From Photorhabdus namnaonensis (GTDB lineage: Bacteria; Pseudomonadota; Gammaproteobacteria; Enterobacterales; Enterobacteriaceae): a stretch of DNA of 58,530 nucleotides. The notes under the pieces were generated by a model. That model ran no database searches. It had not been told where the DNA came from and saw only the letters and a program-made list of their open reading frames with translations. Location of the stretch: positions 686 through 59,215 of the forward strand of contig NZ_LOIC01000073.1 in the NCBI RefSeq assembly GCF_001684335.1. The letters are read 5' to 3'. The translations under genes and the position numbers were made by a program. Shown here one piece after another: positions 1 through 9,506 of this stretch; position 1 is the first letter of the stretch; each line of letters starts with the position of its first letter.

Positions 1-1
1 A

Positions 2-958
2 CTGGCCGCGATAACATTGGATAAAACATTCAATGATCCAATGAAAATTCAGGCGGGCGGAAAAATCATCGGCAGCGTCGCAGGCGCCATTGCGACCAAC
101 AGCGCCAAAGGGGCTAACAGTGGGGCTAATGCCGGAGAAATTGTTATTCTCTTTAACCACCTGAACTCCATGAATGCCTACAATCTGGTCAGAGAACTAC
201 AGGAAGCCAATAAGCAAGGAACGCCTACCGAAGCAATCTGGAACAAATACAACAAACTGAGCGCCGCGCAACGGGCAGAAATGTTATCTCACTGTGCCGG
301 GAATGGTGGGTTATGCACACTGACCTATCAGGCCGAAATGGAAGGTGGAACAAAAACAGCGGATGCTATTAGTGGCTTAAGATGGATGTTTAACTTATCG
401 GCTGAGGATGCCCATCGTATCAGCCAGTTTGTGACGACAGAAAACCAGAACGATTTAGGGCTGTTATATAACTCGCTGCCCGCTTGGGAAAAAGGTGCAC
501 TAATAGCCAAAGAGGCCGTAGAATCTGCCGGTATTGGTGGTGCTATCGGCGGTAAAGCTTCAGTTGCTTCGATTGTTGGAGGAAATAAATCAACTAACAT
601 AGGGAAAGAAAGTAATGTACGTATTAATAGTGAATCATCTGTAAGACCAAATAATCAGGTAACTATTCCTAAGTCACGAGTTGGACATATTTTCCGCAAA
701 GCGGAAGGACACATTGCTGATACTCCTGAAAACAGAAAATTAATATTGGATGTTGCAAATGATAAAACGGCTATTTTAGGTGGTGATCGTTATGGTAACA
801 GTTGGTCTGCACGCACGTTGCCGGATGGAACTCAAGCTTGGGTTCAAACTCGTGGGGATACAGTAATAAATGCTGGGATAAATAATCCACCTAAATCATA
901 TGACCCTCAAACAGGACTATCTTCACTAAAACCAAGAGGTAGTAAAAATGGACAATAA
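2..958 (+). CDS. CdiA/hemagglutinin-like polymorphic toxin, C-terminal end (5' end outside window)
   Basis: The frame is open to the left edge, so this is the 3' part of a larger gene; the TTG at 17 is probably internal. Residues about 1-190 form a pretoxin region of the kind found in large two-partner-secreted exoproteins (GANAGEIVILFNHLN, then a Leu/Ala-rich helical stretch). The last 95 or so residues look like a separate toxin domain starting around RVGHIFRKAEGHI and containing GDRYGNSW and DGTQAWVQTRGD. This resembles a BECR-fold nuclease, but that assignment is inference. The next gene overlaps its end, as immunity genes do. The usual VENN motif is not visible. The effector would act in neighbouring cells after delivery. 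The class is likely; the enzymatic activity is uncertain. Confidence 0.7.
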   Translation: MAAITLDKTFNDPMKIQAGGKIIGSVAGAIATNSAKGANSGANAGEIVILFNHLNSMNAYNLVRELQEANKQGTPTEAIWNKYNKLSAAQRAEMLSHCAGNGGLCTLTYQAEMEGGTKTADAISGLRWMFNLSAEDAHRISQFVTTENQNDLGLLYNSLPAWEKGALIAKEAVESAGIGGAIGGKASVASIVGGNKSTNIGKESNVRINSESSVRPNNQVTIPKSRVGHIFRKAEGHIADTPENRKLILDVANDKTAILGGDRYGNSWSARTLPDGTQAWVQTRGDTVINAGINNPPKSYDPQTGLSSLKPRGSKNGQ

Positions 959-1148
959 GATGATTACAATAGAACAAGCTTACAAAGCTATGTTTTATTT
1001 TTTGGAGCATGAATACGAATTAACGAAGTCAGATGATATCGGTTGTTTATTGGGATCAATGGATTGGACGATCTGGGATGATTCAATTGGCCCAGCAGAC
1101 CCAGCTATGTGGGAAGATTGGCTAGCCGCAGTTAAACGGACTTTATAA
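948..1148 (+). CDS. Probable immunity protein for the upstream toxin
   Basis: A 66-residue acidic protein. Its ATG lies inside the last codons of the toxin gene (11-bp overlap), with an AGAGG ribosome site about 8 bases upstream. It is rich in Trp and Asp (GSMDWTIWDDS, DPAMWEDWLAAV) and looks like small CDI immunity proteins that bind one cognate toxin. The function is inferred from position, size and acidity; no enzymatic motif is seen. It is followed by a hairpin terminator, so toxin and immunity form the end of the operon. Confidence 0.65.
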   Translation: MDNKMITIEQAYKAMFYFLEHEYELTKSDDIGCLLGSMDWTIWDDSIGPADPAMWEDWLAAVKRTL

Positions 1149-1158
1149 TAGATTAGAT

Positions 1159-1191
1159 CCCGACCAGAGAGTCGGGCTCTTTCCCTTCTTT
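1159..1191 (+). terminator. Terminator after first toxin/immunity pair
   Basis: A 6-bp GC-rich stem CCCGAC/GTCGGG (1159-1164 and 1171-1176) with a CAGAGA loop is followed by a pyrimidine-rich tract, CTCTTTCCCTTCTTT. Confidence 0.6.
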
Positions 1192-1458
1192 GAATCTAGT
1201 TGTTTTGCAGTCATTACGATTACGGTGGCTACAGTGATAGAGGGAAGTTACCGCCAGCACCGCCGCTACCATCGGTTCCGTGACTTATGGCGCGAAGGCT
1301 TTAGCCTTAGTCGGAAAGAGGATAACGTCAAATGGATATAAGGTTCCCAATGGTTCTGAAAATGTAATTGCTAAAAGTAGGTTTAGCTCATCCAATAGTT
1401 CAGTCGCGCATCAATCTGGAACAAATACAACAAACTGAGCGCTGCGCAACGGGCAGAA

Positions 1459-2121
1459 ATGTTATCTCACTGTGCCGGGAATGGTGGGTTATGCACACTG
1501 ACCTATCAGGCCGAAATGGAAGGTGGAACAAAAACAGCGGATGCCATCAGTGGTCTGAGATGGATGTTCGGCCTGTCAGAAGAAGATACCCATCGTATCA
1601 GCCAGTTTGTGACGACAGAAAACCAGAACGATTTAGGGCTGTTGTATAACTCGCTGCCCGCTTGGGAAAAAGGTGCACTAATAGCCAAAGAGGCGGTAGA
1701 ATCTGCCGGTATTGGTGGTGCTATCGGCGGTAAAGCTTCAGTTGCTTCGATTGTTGGGAAGAACCGTAATGTTGGCAACACAGTAGGTTCAAGCAAAACG
1801 AAAGAAACTCAGATATGGACAGAGACAAAGAAAAAAGAACCTGTAGCAAATGCTTATGGTCACTGGGATAAACATAAAAATGAATTCCCTGAATATCAAA
1901 ATTCAAAACAATATGTCGAAGCCACCCATGACTTTATTAAAAATCCTCCAAAAGAAACTTTAATCAAAACCCGAGCTAATGGTGATACCTTGTATTACAA
2001 TCCAAAAACAAATATTTTTGCAGTAAAAAATGTGGATGGCGTCCCGAAAACAATGTTTAAACCAAATCCAGTAGATCATGGATATGAAACAAATTTGGAT
2101 TACTTCAATGCACAAAAATAA
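1459..2121 (+). CDS. Orphan CdiA-type toxin tail (displaced C-terminal cassette)
   Basis: From about 1412 to 1756 the DNA is a near-identical copy of 234-578 in the upstream toxin gene (offset 1178 bp). It then diverges completely into a different toxin domain (about residues 95-220). In-frame stops at 1384 and 1396 lie just before the homology, so no upstream exoprotein is attached and ATG 1459 is only the first available start. The new tail (AYGHWDKHKNEFPEYQNSK, then NGDTLYYNPKTNIF and HGYETNLDYFNAQK) resembles C-terminal domains shared by Rhs and CDI effectors; its activity is unknown to me. Such orphan modules are thought to be silent reserves that recombine into the main toxin gene. Expression is doubtful. 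Confidence 0.6.
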   Translation: MLSHCAGNGGLCTLTYQAEMEGGTKTADAISGLRWMFGLSEEDTHRISQFVTTENQNDLGLLYNSLPAWEKGALIAKEAVESAGIGGAIGGKASVASIVGKNRNVGNTVGSSKTKETQIWTETKKKEPVANAYGHWDKHKNEFPEYQNSKQYVEATHDFIKNPPKETLIKTRANGDTLYYNPKTNIFAVKNVDGVPKTMFKPNPVDHGYETNLDYFNAQK

Positions 2122-2377
2122 TAGATTGTATGTATGCCGTGTGTGTGGCGCAGAACAGTTAGATCCTCCGTGGGGTGCAGATGGTGACTCACCAACATTT
2201 GATATCTGTGACTGCTGTGGTGTGGAGTTTGGCTACGAAGACGCTACTTTAGCAGCATTAAAGAATTACAGATCCAAATGGTTGGATAAAGGCGCAAAAT
2301 GGAACTCTGAAAAATCCAAGCCAGAAGATTGGTCGCTAGAGGAGCAGATATCAAATATACCTAAAGAATATTTGTAA
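2108..2377 (+). CDS. CPCC-type cysteine-rich immunity protein
   Basis: An 89-residue protein. I chose the ATG at 2108, which overlaps the orphan toxin's stop by 14 bp, over the upstream in-frame ATG at 2078, because the conserved part begins at LYVCRVCG. Two Cys pairs (CRVC and CDCC) followed by VEFGYED match the small zinc-ribbon-like CPCC family that often sits directly after polymorphic toxins. It probably neutralises the orphan toxin domain and may be kept to protect against sibling cells carrying that toxin. Zinc binding is inferred from the cysteines. Confidence 0.65.
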   Translation: MHKNNRLYVCRVCGAEQLDPPWGADGDSPTFDICDCCGVEFGYEDATLAALKNYRSKWLDKGAKWNSEKSKPEDWSLEEQISNIPKEYL

Positions 2378-2434
2378 AATTTAAGAGCTTGCAAATGGAT
2401 CTGTGTGCTCTCTTATCAATGGAATGATTATCCT

Positions 2435-2461
2435 CCCGTGTTAGCAATATGCTAACACGGG
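2435..2461 (+). terminator. Perfect 11-bp hairpin after orphan immunity gene
   Basis: CCCGTGTTAGC (2435-2445) pairs perfectly with GCTAACACGGG (2451-2461) around an AATAT loop. No long T-run follows, so termination may be weak or Rho-assisted. Confidence 0.5.
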
Positions 2462-3448
2462 GAATTTATAGCCCATCATATCAGCCAGTCGGTTGATTAT
2501 TAGGAAGAATAAACAACCTTATCAGCCGAATAAGGGTGCTGTTGGTAATATGGCAGAGTTTTTTAAACAACAAAGAATCACTTTCTCTTTTTACTGGTTT
2601 TCCCTTTTTTAGCGATCGCAAGCTGCTTTTTTTCGGTGATTAGCCAAAAAACATACCCCTCATTAATGTCAGATTTTTAAAAGGTGAAGAGTGATTACCC
2701 CTCCTATTCACGGCTATGTTTAATGCATGTATCGGAGGTTATTACCTCAGTTAATGTCACATTTACCTAGCCTACCACCACCATTTAAAAGCACAAATAC
2801 AGAAATATTAAATTTTTTATTTAAGATTTAGATTTAACTATAAGTGTGATTTTTTAAAATAACAGTTAATTGCATTTAATCGAACTCCATTAACCGTTAA
2901 CAAATAATTGAAAAGAAATCACAACAAAAATAATATCATCCACACAAATTGATGTTTAAACGCTCTCTGCGTTATTTTACAAAGCCAGCCATAAAAACAA
3001 CATAATAAAAAACGGGAAAAACGGTTAATCTTGCATGATTTAAGCCCTGAAAAAAGGGAATTATCCGAAAGATAACAAAGGGGTTTCTTTATATCATCAA
3101 GCTATTTACCAGTTGATTTATAAAGATAAAAAGCGAGGCTATTTAAATGTAAAACACAATATCCCATGATGATTAAAATTAATAAAGATCAGATGTTAAC
3201 AGTGGTAAAAATCCGGTTAAAACCTGATGCCGATTAAAACCAAAGGTTAAAATAATGGCTTTTCATAACAGTTCAAAACCTGACTACTATAAAACCATTA
3301 GTGAAAAATGAGAAAAAACTGACTTTATTAATTCTTTTTTATCCGTAAAAAGACGGATGAAAATGTGAATCAGATAATCAAACAATATATTTAAAAAAAT
3401 GAGCCGACTTTAATAATGTTTTTAACCGGCGAATAAATTAACATTAAC
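2462..3448. other. Gene-free AT-rich stretch
   Basis: No ORF with plausible coding character or ribosome site was found on either strand. The stretch is AT-rich with short imperfect repeats (for example two TTAATGTCA-containing segments near 2665 and 2752). It separates the toxin region from the ABC importer. It may be decayed DNA; nothing functional was recognised. Confidence 0.5.
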
Positions 3449-3477
3449 AATCTCCCTATCATTAGAATAGGGAGATT
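3449..3477 (-). terminator. Terminator of the amino-acid ABC operon
   Basis: AATCTCCCTAT (3449-3459) and ATAGGGAGATT (3467-3477) form a perfect 11-bp stem. Read on the minus strand it is followed by TTGTTAATGTTAATTT, and it lies 30 bp past the stop of the last permease gene. Confidence 0.75.
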
Positions 3478-3507
3478 ATATCTTAGATAATTAAGTAAAA
3501 AGAAAAA

Positions 3508-4251
3508 CTAACATTGGGGAGCCAAGACTAATTTTTCTTTTCGCCAGAAACGGAAAAGAGATATTTTCCTACGTTGTAGAGTGAAGCGACGAACAAGATA
3601 GTTTGCTGTCAATTCCAGAGCCAAACACATCACGAAATAAATTAACGCGACAAATAAAAAGACTTCTGTCGGGTAAACCATGCTGCGGTTATTAACCTGG
3701 GCCGCCAGAAATGACAGTTCCGCCACACCAACGATATAAGCCAAAGAGGTATCTTTTATCAGCGCAATCCACTGATTAATAAAGGAAGGCACCATCATAC
3801 GCAATGCTTGTGGCAACACAATGTACCAAAGCACCTGCCAGCGATTGAAACCTAATGATAGCCCTGCTTGCCACTGACCGGCGCCAATCGCAATAATCCC
3901 CGCTTTCACCCCATGAGCCAAGTAAGCCGATGTGATCAACGCCAGAGCGCAAACCACCGTGGTAATTTCTGGAATTTCCATACCGAGCATCACCGGCAAC
4001 AGGAAGTAAGTCCAGAAAATCAGCATAATGACGGGAATTGCCCGGAAAAAGCCCAATACTGCCGCTAACAGGTTAACCCAAAATCCTTTCAGCATTGCCA
4101 AAGCAATACCGGCAACTGTACCCAATACAATTGAAATCGCCCCGGCTGTCAGGCTAATAATCAATGTCAACGCCGCCCCTTCAAGAGGACCATCCGGGAA
4201 TGTACCTAGCAGTAGATAACGCCAGTTTTCTATAATGACTGAAAAATCCAT
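3508..4251 (-). CDS. Amino-acid ABC transporter permease (second permease)
   Basis: A 247-residue inner-membrane protein of the His/Glu/Gln polar amino-acid importer family (HisM/GltK-like). Several hydrophobic helices are visible. The cytoplasmic EAA-type loop reads AGQWQAGLSLGF...VLPQALRMMVPSFINQWI, which normally docks on the ATPase. It starts 1 bp after the preceding permease gene ends, so the two are translationally linked and probably form a heterodimer. The exact substrate cannot be read from sequence. No ATP-binding subunit is encoded beside it, so it must borrow one encoded elsewhere. Confidence 0.85.
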   Translation of the reverse strand: MDFSVIIENWRYLLLGTFPDGPLEGAALTLIISLTAGAISIVLGTVAGIALAMLKGFWVNLLAAVLGFFRAIPVIMLIFWTYFLLPVMLGMEIPEITTVVCALALITSAYLAHGVKAGIIAIGAGQWQAGLSLGFNRWQVLWYIVLPQALRMMVPSFINQWIALIKDTSLAYIVGVAELSFLAAQVNNRSMVYPTEVFLFVALIYFVMCLALELTANYLVRRFTLQRRKISLFRFWRKEKLVLAPQC

Positions 4252-4252
4252 T

Positions 4253-4990
4253 TTAATGTCCTCTCGCTATAGCTTGTTGTTGACGCCATTGCCCCCAACC
4301 TTCCATGACGGCAATGGTAGCGATATACAGCACCGTCGCCACACCAAAGGCTTCAAATGTTTTCAATGTTTCGGTCTCTACTTGACGGGAAGCATATGAC
4401 AACTCAGCCACGCCAATTGCCATTGTCAGTGACGAGTTTTTCACAATGTTCATATATTGCCCTAACAATGGCGGCGTCGCGATCTTCAACGCTTGCGGCA
4501 ACACCACATAACGCATTGCCTGCCAGCCAGTAAGTCCCAATGCATGAGCCGCATATTTTTGCCCGCGCCCTATCCCCTGAATACCAGCACGTAGCTCTTC
4601 CGCCACGAATGGCGCTGAATAGAGGGTTAAACCAATAAACCCAGCCAAGAATTCGAATGAAGGCCAAGACAATGGTAGACCTAATAGATTGATTTCATGA
4701 GGCGTGTTCAGCCAAAGCATCACCTCTTGCGGCAGTATTTGCCCTGAGGCGAAGTACCAGAAAAACAGTTGCACCAGCAAAGGCGTATTGCGAAATAACG
4801 TGGTGTAAGCGGTTACCGACCAACGGAGAATGTTCAGTTGGCTATCACGGGCAGCCGCCAATACAAACCCTAGCAAGGTGGAAGCGACAACGGTACAAGC
4901 GGATATCCACAGCGTAATCAGGAAACCCTGCCAAAGCCACCCCAAATATTGGGGAGCAAGCAACTGTTCTGTAACAAATAATTCAAACAT
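4253..4990 (-). CDS. Amino-acid ABC transporter permease (first permease)
   Basis: A 245-residue membrane protein, partner of the downstream permease. It shows FRNTPLLVQLFFWYFA, typical of GltJ/HisQ-type permeases, and the EAA loop GRGQKYAAHALGLTGWQ...VVLPQALKIATPPLLGQYMNI. It lies 81 bp downstream of the binding-protein gene on the same strand. The three genes form one operon for uptake of a polar amino acid, probably glutamate, aspartate or glutamine (inference from family). Confidence 0.85.
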   Translation of the reverse strand: MFELFVTEQLLAPQYLGWLWQGFLITLWISACTVVASTLLGFVLAAARDSQLNILRWSVTAYTTLFRNTPLLVQLFFWYFASGQILPQEVMLWLNTPHEINLLGLPLSWPSFEFLAGFIGLTLYSAPFVAEELRAGIQGIGRGQKYAAHALGLTGWQAMRYVVLPQALKIATPPLLGQYMNIVKNSSLTMAIGVAELSYASRQVETETLKTFEAFGVATVLYIATIAVMEGWGQWRQQQAIARGH

Positions 4991-5071
4991 ATCTTACGAT
5001 TACCCGGTATTACCAATGACAAAGCCCCGCAACAAAAGGCGAGGCTAAAATTATCAAGGACTTACTACTCA

Positions 5072-5908
5072 TTAGGACTTAACTTGCTGCTCCAACGGCG
5101 CAAACTTAAAGTCACCTCTCGGTTGAGCTGATTTGGTTTCCGGGCCAAACCAACGGTTATAAATTTCCGCCGCTTCACCCTCTTTTTCCAGTTTCAGCAA
5201 AGTTTGGTTCACCGCTTCAACCAAGCGCTCTTGTCCTTTCGCCGCAGCCACTGCCTGATATTCACGGGTGATGCTAAAAGGAGAGATCTCAAATTCAGCT
5301 TTTTGCGCTTCCGGTACATTAGCCAGCAAACCGACTAACTTAGCGTCATCCTGCGTGATGGCCTGCACATTGCCGTTACGTAGCGCAGCAAAGGCCAGAG
5401 GCGTGTCGTCATAAGAGATCACTTTGGCTGTCGGATAATGTTCACGCAGTGTAATTTCCTGTACTGTTCCTTTATCAGCACCGATACGTAAGTTTTTAAT
5501 GTCTTCGGGAGATTTTAAAACACCTTTACGGGCAATAAATTTTTGCCCAGTGGCAAAGTAAGGGATTGAGAAATCAACCTGTTTTGCACGCTCATCAGTG
5601 ACGGTAAAGTTGGCGGCAATCAAGTCAACTTTCTTGGATGCCAACAGAGGTAAACGGTTTGCCGGGTTAGTTGGGCGCAGCTCTAATTTAACACCCAAGT
5701 CATTGGCAATCGCGTTTGCGATATCCACATCATAACCCGCCAGTTTTTTGGTTTGTGGATCAATAAAACCAAACGGTGGATTACTGTCGAAAACAGCGAT
5801 CCGCACTGCTCCAGCTTTTTTAATATCATCCAGTTTATCCGCCTTCGCGGCGCCGGTAACCAGTGCTAACCCGGCCAATAACGTCGTAATAAGAACGCGA
5901 GATTTCAT
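5072..5908 (-). CDS. Periplasmic amino-acid-binding protein of ABC importer
   Basis: A 278-residue family-3 solute-binding protein. The N-terminus carries a signal peptide (MKSRVLITTLLAGLALVTGA, cleaved near AKA/DKL). The mature part has the signature GYDVDIANAIANDLGV and the NFTVTDERAKQVDFSIPY segment of polar amino-acid receptors. An AGGGGTG ribosome site precedes the ATG. It is the first gene of the operon and is followed by the two permeases; it captures the substrate in the periplasm. The ligand is unassigned; Glu/Asp-like is a guess from similarity to PEB1/GltI-type proteins. Confidence 0.85.
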   Translation of the reverse strand: MKSRVLITTLLAGLALVTGAAKADKLDDIKKAGAVRIAVFDSNPPFGFIDPQTKKLAGYDVDIANAIANDLGVKLELRPTNPANRLPLLASKKVDLIAANFTVTDERAKQVDFSIPYFATGQKFIARKGVLKSPEDIKNLRIGADKGTVQEITLREHYPTAKVISYDDTPLAFAALRNGNVQAITQDDAKLVGLLANVPEAQKAEFEISPFSITREYQAVAAAKGQERLVEAVNQTLLKLEKEGEAAEIYNRWFGPETKSAQPRGDFKFAPLEQQVKS

Positions 5909-6059
5909 TAAACACCCCTGACGGTAATTAATTCTTTATTAATCATCACAAGCTATCAATTTCACTATAGTGCATGAAATAATATAAATAACTATATTTA
6001 TAACTATTAAGAATTATTAGCAAAAAAATGCCGGCAATAATACCAGCATTGTCAGCAAG

Positions 6060-6779
6060 TTACTTGTTATCTTTCGTCAACAGCTTTTCCAGTTCATCAC
6101 CACCTACATGCCGGAAATCCTGCCCTTTAACATAGTAGAAAATGAATTCACAGATGTTTTGACAACGATCGCCAATGCGTTCAATAGAACGGGCGCAAAG
6201 CAGGACGGTTAGTACACTTGGGATGGTTCGGGGATCTTCCATCATATAAGTCATAAGCTGGCGGACCACACCTTCATACTCTTTATCCACCTTTTTATCT
6301 TCATGATAGATACGAATCGCTTCTTCCACATCCATACGGGCAAAAGCGTCTAAAACATCATGCAGCATTTGGATGGTATGGCAGCCAAGAGACTCCAAGC
6401 TAACCAACAGGGGTTGATGCTGATGTGAGAATTTCTCAAGTGCCGTCTGGCAAATTTTATTTGCCACATCACCAATTCTTTCCAACTCAGCAATGGTTTT
6501 CGAGATTGACATAATTAGCCGCAGATCACTGGCCGTTGGCTGGCGCTTAGCAATGATGCGAACACACGCTTCATCAATCGCCACTTCCATCATATTGACC
6601 TTATGGTCATCCTCAATCACTTCACGCGCCAATGCGGCATCCTGATTATGCATCGCGGTAATCGCTTTGGTGAGTTGCTCCTCCACCAGCCCACCCATTG
6701 CCATCAGTTCGGTACGGATATGTGCCAGTTCAGCGTTAAACTGACCAGAAATATGCTTATTGAGATTCAGATTGTCCAT
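6060..6779 (-). CDS. phoU: Phosphate signalling protein PhoU
   Basis: A 239-residue two-domain helical protein very close to E. coli PhoU ([18 protein letters not shown] start, later [18 protein letters not shown] and [13 protein letters not shown] metal-site repeats, one in each half). I chose the start at 6779 to match the family; an upstream in-frame ATG at 6797 would overlap pstB. PhoU links the PstSCAB importer to the PhoR kinase, keeping the Pho regulon off when phosphate is plentiful and limiting uptake. It is the last gene of the pst operon, 14 bp after pstB. Confidence 0.97.
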   Translation of the reverse strand: MDNLNLNKHISGQFNAELAHIRTELMAMGGLVEEQLTKAITAMHNQDAALAREVIEDDHKVNMMEVAIDEACVRIIAKRQPTASDLRLIMSISKTIAELERIGDVANKICQTALEKFSHQHQPLLVSLESLGCHTIQMLHDVLDAFARMDVEEAIRIYHEDKKVDKEYEGVVRQLMTYMMEDPRTIPSVLTVLLCARSIERIGDRCQNICEFIFYYVKGQDFRHVGGDELEKLLTKDNK

Positions 6780-6793
6780 GTTACGCCCCGTAA

Positions 6794-7570
6794 TCAACCA
6801 TAACGACCAGTAATATAGTCTTCAGTTTGTTTCATTTTTGGTGTGGTAAACAATGTGTCTGTATCACTGAATTCAATTAATTCACCAAGGTACATAAACG
6901 CAGTGTGGTCTGAACAACGCGCGGCTTGTTGCATATTATGCGTCACAATCACCACGGTATATTCAGATTTCAATTCGCTGATCAACTCTTCAATACGACC
7001 AGTAGAAATCGGGTCGAGGGCTGAACAAGGTTCATCCAACAGTAAAACCTCTGGACGGATCGCAATACCACGCGCAATGCACAAACGTTGCTGTTGCCCG
7101 CCAGATAGACTGTATCCGCTCTGATATAGCTTATCCCGGGTTTCATTCCATAACGCCGCTTTCGTCAAAGCCCACTGAACACGTTCATCCATTTCCGCTC
7201 TGGAGAGTTTCTCAAACAGACGAACACCAAACGCGATATTGTCGTAAATAGACATCGGAAATGGCGTTGGTTTCTGGAATACCATGCCGACTTTAGCTCG
7301 TAGTAGCGCCACGTCCTGTTTATCAGTCAGGATATTATTGCCATCCAGCAAAATTTCACCTTCCGCCCGCTGTTCGCCATACAGTTCATACATTTTGTTG
7401 AAAGTCCGTAACAACGTAGATTTACCGCAACCCGACGGGCCGATAAAGGCAGTCACTTTATTCTTTGCAATATTCAACGTTATGTTTTTCAGCGCGTGAA
7501 ATTTGCCATAGTAAAAGTTCAGATTGTGAACCTGAATTTTGCTGCTAGCGATATCATTAACTATGCTCAT
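6794..7570 (-). CDS. pstB: Phosphate ABC transporter ATPase PstB
   Basis: A 258-residue ABC ATPase. Walker [13 protein letters not shown] signature [16 protein letters not shown], Walker [13 protein letters not shown] and the switch His in [11 protein letters not shown] are all present. It drives phosphate import through PstA/PstC in the inner membrane. It follows pstA by 26 bp and runs into phoU, giving the standard pstSCAB-phoU order. Confidence 0.98.
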   Translation of the reverse strand: MSIVNDIASSKIQVHNLNFYYGKFHALKNITLNIAKNKVTAFIGPSGCGKSTLLRTFNKMYELYGEQRAEGEILLDGNNILTDKQDVALLRAKVGMVFQKPTPFPMSIYDNIAFGVRLFEKLSRAEMDERVQWALTKAALWNETRDKLYQSGYSLSGGQQQRLCIARGIAIRPEVLLLDEPCSALDPISTGRIEELISELKSEYTVVIVTHNMQQAARCSDHTAFMYLGELIEFSDTDTLFTTPKMKQTEDYITGRYG

Positions 7571-7596
7571 TTACTTCTCTCTGTTGAAAATATCCG

Positions 7597-8481
7597 TCAG
7601 TGCTTTTTCTTGGCAAATAACACACGCGCCACAATGTTAATCAGCAATACACACAGGGTTATCAATAATACGCCGGCCCACGCCAGTTGCTGCCATTCGG
7701 AGAATGGACTCATGGCAAATTTAAAGATGGTAACCGGTAAGTTAGCAATTGGCTGGCTCAGATCAGTACTCCAGAACTGATTGGAAAGAGAGGTAAACAG
7801 CAATGGCGCCGTCTCTCCGGCAATTCGGGCAATGGCCAGCAGTACACCGGTGATAATGCCGGATACCGACGCTTTCAACGTAATGGCTGAAATCATCTTC
7901 CACTTCGGTGTGCCTAAGGCATAAGCGGCTTCGCGCAGGCTATCAGGCACCAGTTTTAACATGTTTTCGGTAGTTCTGATCACAATCGGCACCTGTAACA
8001 ACGCCAAAGCAATCACCCCCGCCCAGCCGGAAAAGTGCTGCATTTTCGTCACAACAACGGTGTAAACAAATAAACCAACGACAATAGAAGGGGCTGATAG
8101 CAAAATATCGTTTATAAAGCGGATCACCTCTGCCAGCCATGAACGACGACCATATTCCGCTAAATAGATACCCGCCATGATCCCCAAAGGCGTACCGATA
8201 ACTGTCGCCCACAGGATCAATAATCCACTACCGACAATGGCATTTGCCAAGCCGCCGCCTTCCGTATTTGGCGGTGGCGTCATTTCGGTGAACAACGCCA
8301 ATGACATGCCGTCGAAACCTTTGGTGACGGTCGAAAACAGAATCCACACCAGCCAGAACAGACCAAACAACATGGTCGCCATTGATAACAGTAGAGCGAA
8401 GCGATTTTTTTGACGACGCCATGCCTGTTTACGGCTACGGGCATCTGCATCAGTAGGCTTTTGTCTATCTATGGTTGCCAT
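7597..8481 (-). CDS. pstA: Phosphate ABC transporter permease PstA
   Basis: A 294-residue inner-membrane permease nearly colinear with E. coli PstA ([35 protein letters not shown] is the EAA loop). I chose ATG 8481 because a GAGGGA ribosome site precedes it and it directly abuts the end of pstC. The alternative ATG at 8496 would place that ribosome site inside the gene. Together with PstC it forms the phosphate channel. Confidence 0.96.
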   Translation of the reverse strand: MATIDRQKPTDADARSRKQAWRRQKNRFALLLSMATMLFGLFWLVWILFSTVTKGFDGMSLALFTEMTPPPNTEGGGLANAIVGSGLLILWATVIGTPLGIMAGIYLAEYGRRSWLAEVIRFINDILLSAPSIVVGLFVYTVVVTKMQHFSGWAGVIALALLQVPIVIRTTENMLKLVPDSLREAAYALGTPKWKMISAITLKASVSGIITGVLLAIARIAGETAPLLFTSLSNQFWSTDLSQPIANLPVTIFKFAMSPFSEWQQLAWAGVLLITLCVLLINIVARVLFAKKKH

Positions 8482-8482
8482 A

Positions 8483-9454
8483 TCAGCGTCCCTCATTCTT
8501 CGCCAGACGCATAATCATCAATTTCGATAACGCCAGCACAATGAAGGTGATTACAAATAGAATCAGACCAAGCTCCATCAATGCGGCGGTATGTAAACCA
8601 GACTCCGCTTCCGCGAATTCGTTCGCCAGCGCGGAAGTGATGCTGTTACCGGGCATAAACAGTGAAAAACTGTCGAGCTGGTAGGTATTACCGATGATAA
8701 AAGTCACCGCCATCGTTTCCCCCAACGCACGACCAAGGCCCAACATGACACCACCAATTACCCCGTTTCGGGTGTAAGGCAACACGATGTGCCAGATAAC
8801 TTCCCAGGTCGTACAGCCGATACCATAAGCGGATTCTTTCATCATCACTGGTGTTTGTTCGAAAACATCACGCATAACCGAGGCGATATAAGGAATGATC
8901 ATGATAGCGAGAATGACGCCTGCGGCCAGAATACCGATACCAAAGGCAGGGCCGGAGAATAATTCGCCCACAATCGGCATACTGCCGAGGAGATTGCCGA
9001 CAGGCTGCTGGAAATAGGCGGCAAATAGCGGCGCAAAAACAAACAACCCCCACATGCCATACACAATACTTGGGATGGCGGCCAGTAACTCAATGGCAAT
9101 ACCAAGCGGACGCTTCAGCCAGTTAGGCGCCAGTTCCGTTAGGAACAGAGCAATCCCAAAACTGACAGGCACGGCGATAATCAACGCAATCAGCGAAGTC
9201 ACCAATGTACCGTATATCGGTATTAAAGCGCCAAATTGCTCTGCCGGGGCATCCCACGCTTCCTGCCAGAGGAAAGAGATGCCGAACTGCTGAATACTAG
9301 GCCAGGAGGCAATAATCAGCGAGATAATGATGCCTCCTAACAAAAATAAAGTTATCAGCGCAGCTAGCCTAACCAGTGCGCCGAAAATAATATCGCCATT
9401 TTTACTGGGTGCTTTCATTGCCGTTTTTTGTTCGGCCATAGAGCTTATTCTCAT
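8483..9454 (-). CDS. pstC: Phosphate ABC transporter permease PstC
   Basis: A 323-residue six-helix permease close to E. coli PstC ([39 protein letters not shown] loop). Two starts are possible. ATG 9454 has a GGGGGAG ribosome site 10 bases upstream; ATG 9439 (MAEQK) matches the E. coli length better but lacks a clear site. The ribosome site of 9454 lies inside a GC-rich hairpin, which may lower PstC synthesis relative to PstS. Confidence 0.96.
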   Translation of the reverse strand: MRISSMAEQKTAMKAPSKNGDIIFGALVRLAALITLFLLGGIIISLIIASWPSIQQFGISFLWQEAWDAPAEQFGALIPIYGTLVTSLIALIIAVPVSFGIALFLTELAPNWLKRPLGIAIELLAAIPSIVYGMWGLFVFAPLFAAYFQQPVGNLLGSMPIVGELFSGPAFGIGILAAGVILAIMIIPYIASVMRDVFEQTPVMMKESAYGIGCTTWEVIWHIVLPYTRNGVIGGVMLGLGRALGETMAVTFIIGNTYQLDSFSLFMPGNSITSALANEFAEAESGLHTAALMELGLILFVITFIVLALSKLMIMRLAKNEGR

Positions 9455-9464
9455 TCGGGGTTAA

Positions 9465-9486
9465 CTCCCCCCTTAAATGGGGGGAG
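9465..9486 (-). promoter_or_regulatory. Hairpin sequestering the pstC ribosome binding site
   Basis: CTCCCCCC (9465-9472) pairs perfectly with GGGGGGAG (9479-9486) around a 6-base loop. On the minus-strand mRNA the 3' arm GGGGGGAG is the Shine-Dalgarno for ATG 9454. The element would set the PstS:PstC ratio by hiding the site or by damping read-through from pstS; this role is inference. Confidence 0.55.
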
Positions 9487-9506
9487 AAATTAAAACAACA
9501 AATTTA

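Noticed and set aside
1368-1649. 93-codon ORF overlapping the orphan toxin module
   Set aside because: It is a frame-shifted reading of the duplicated pretoxin segment.
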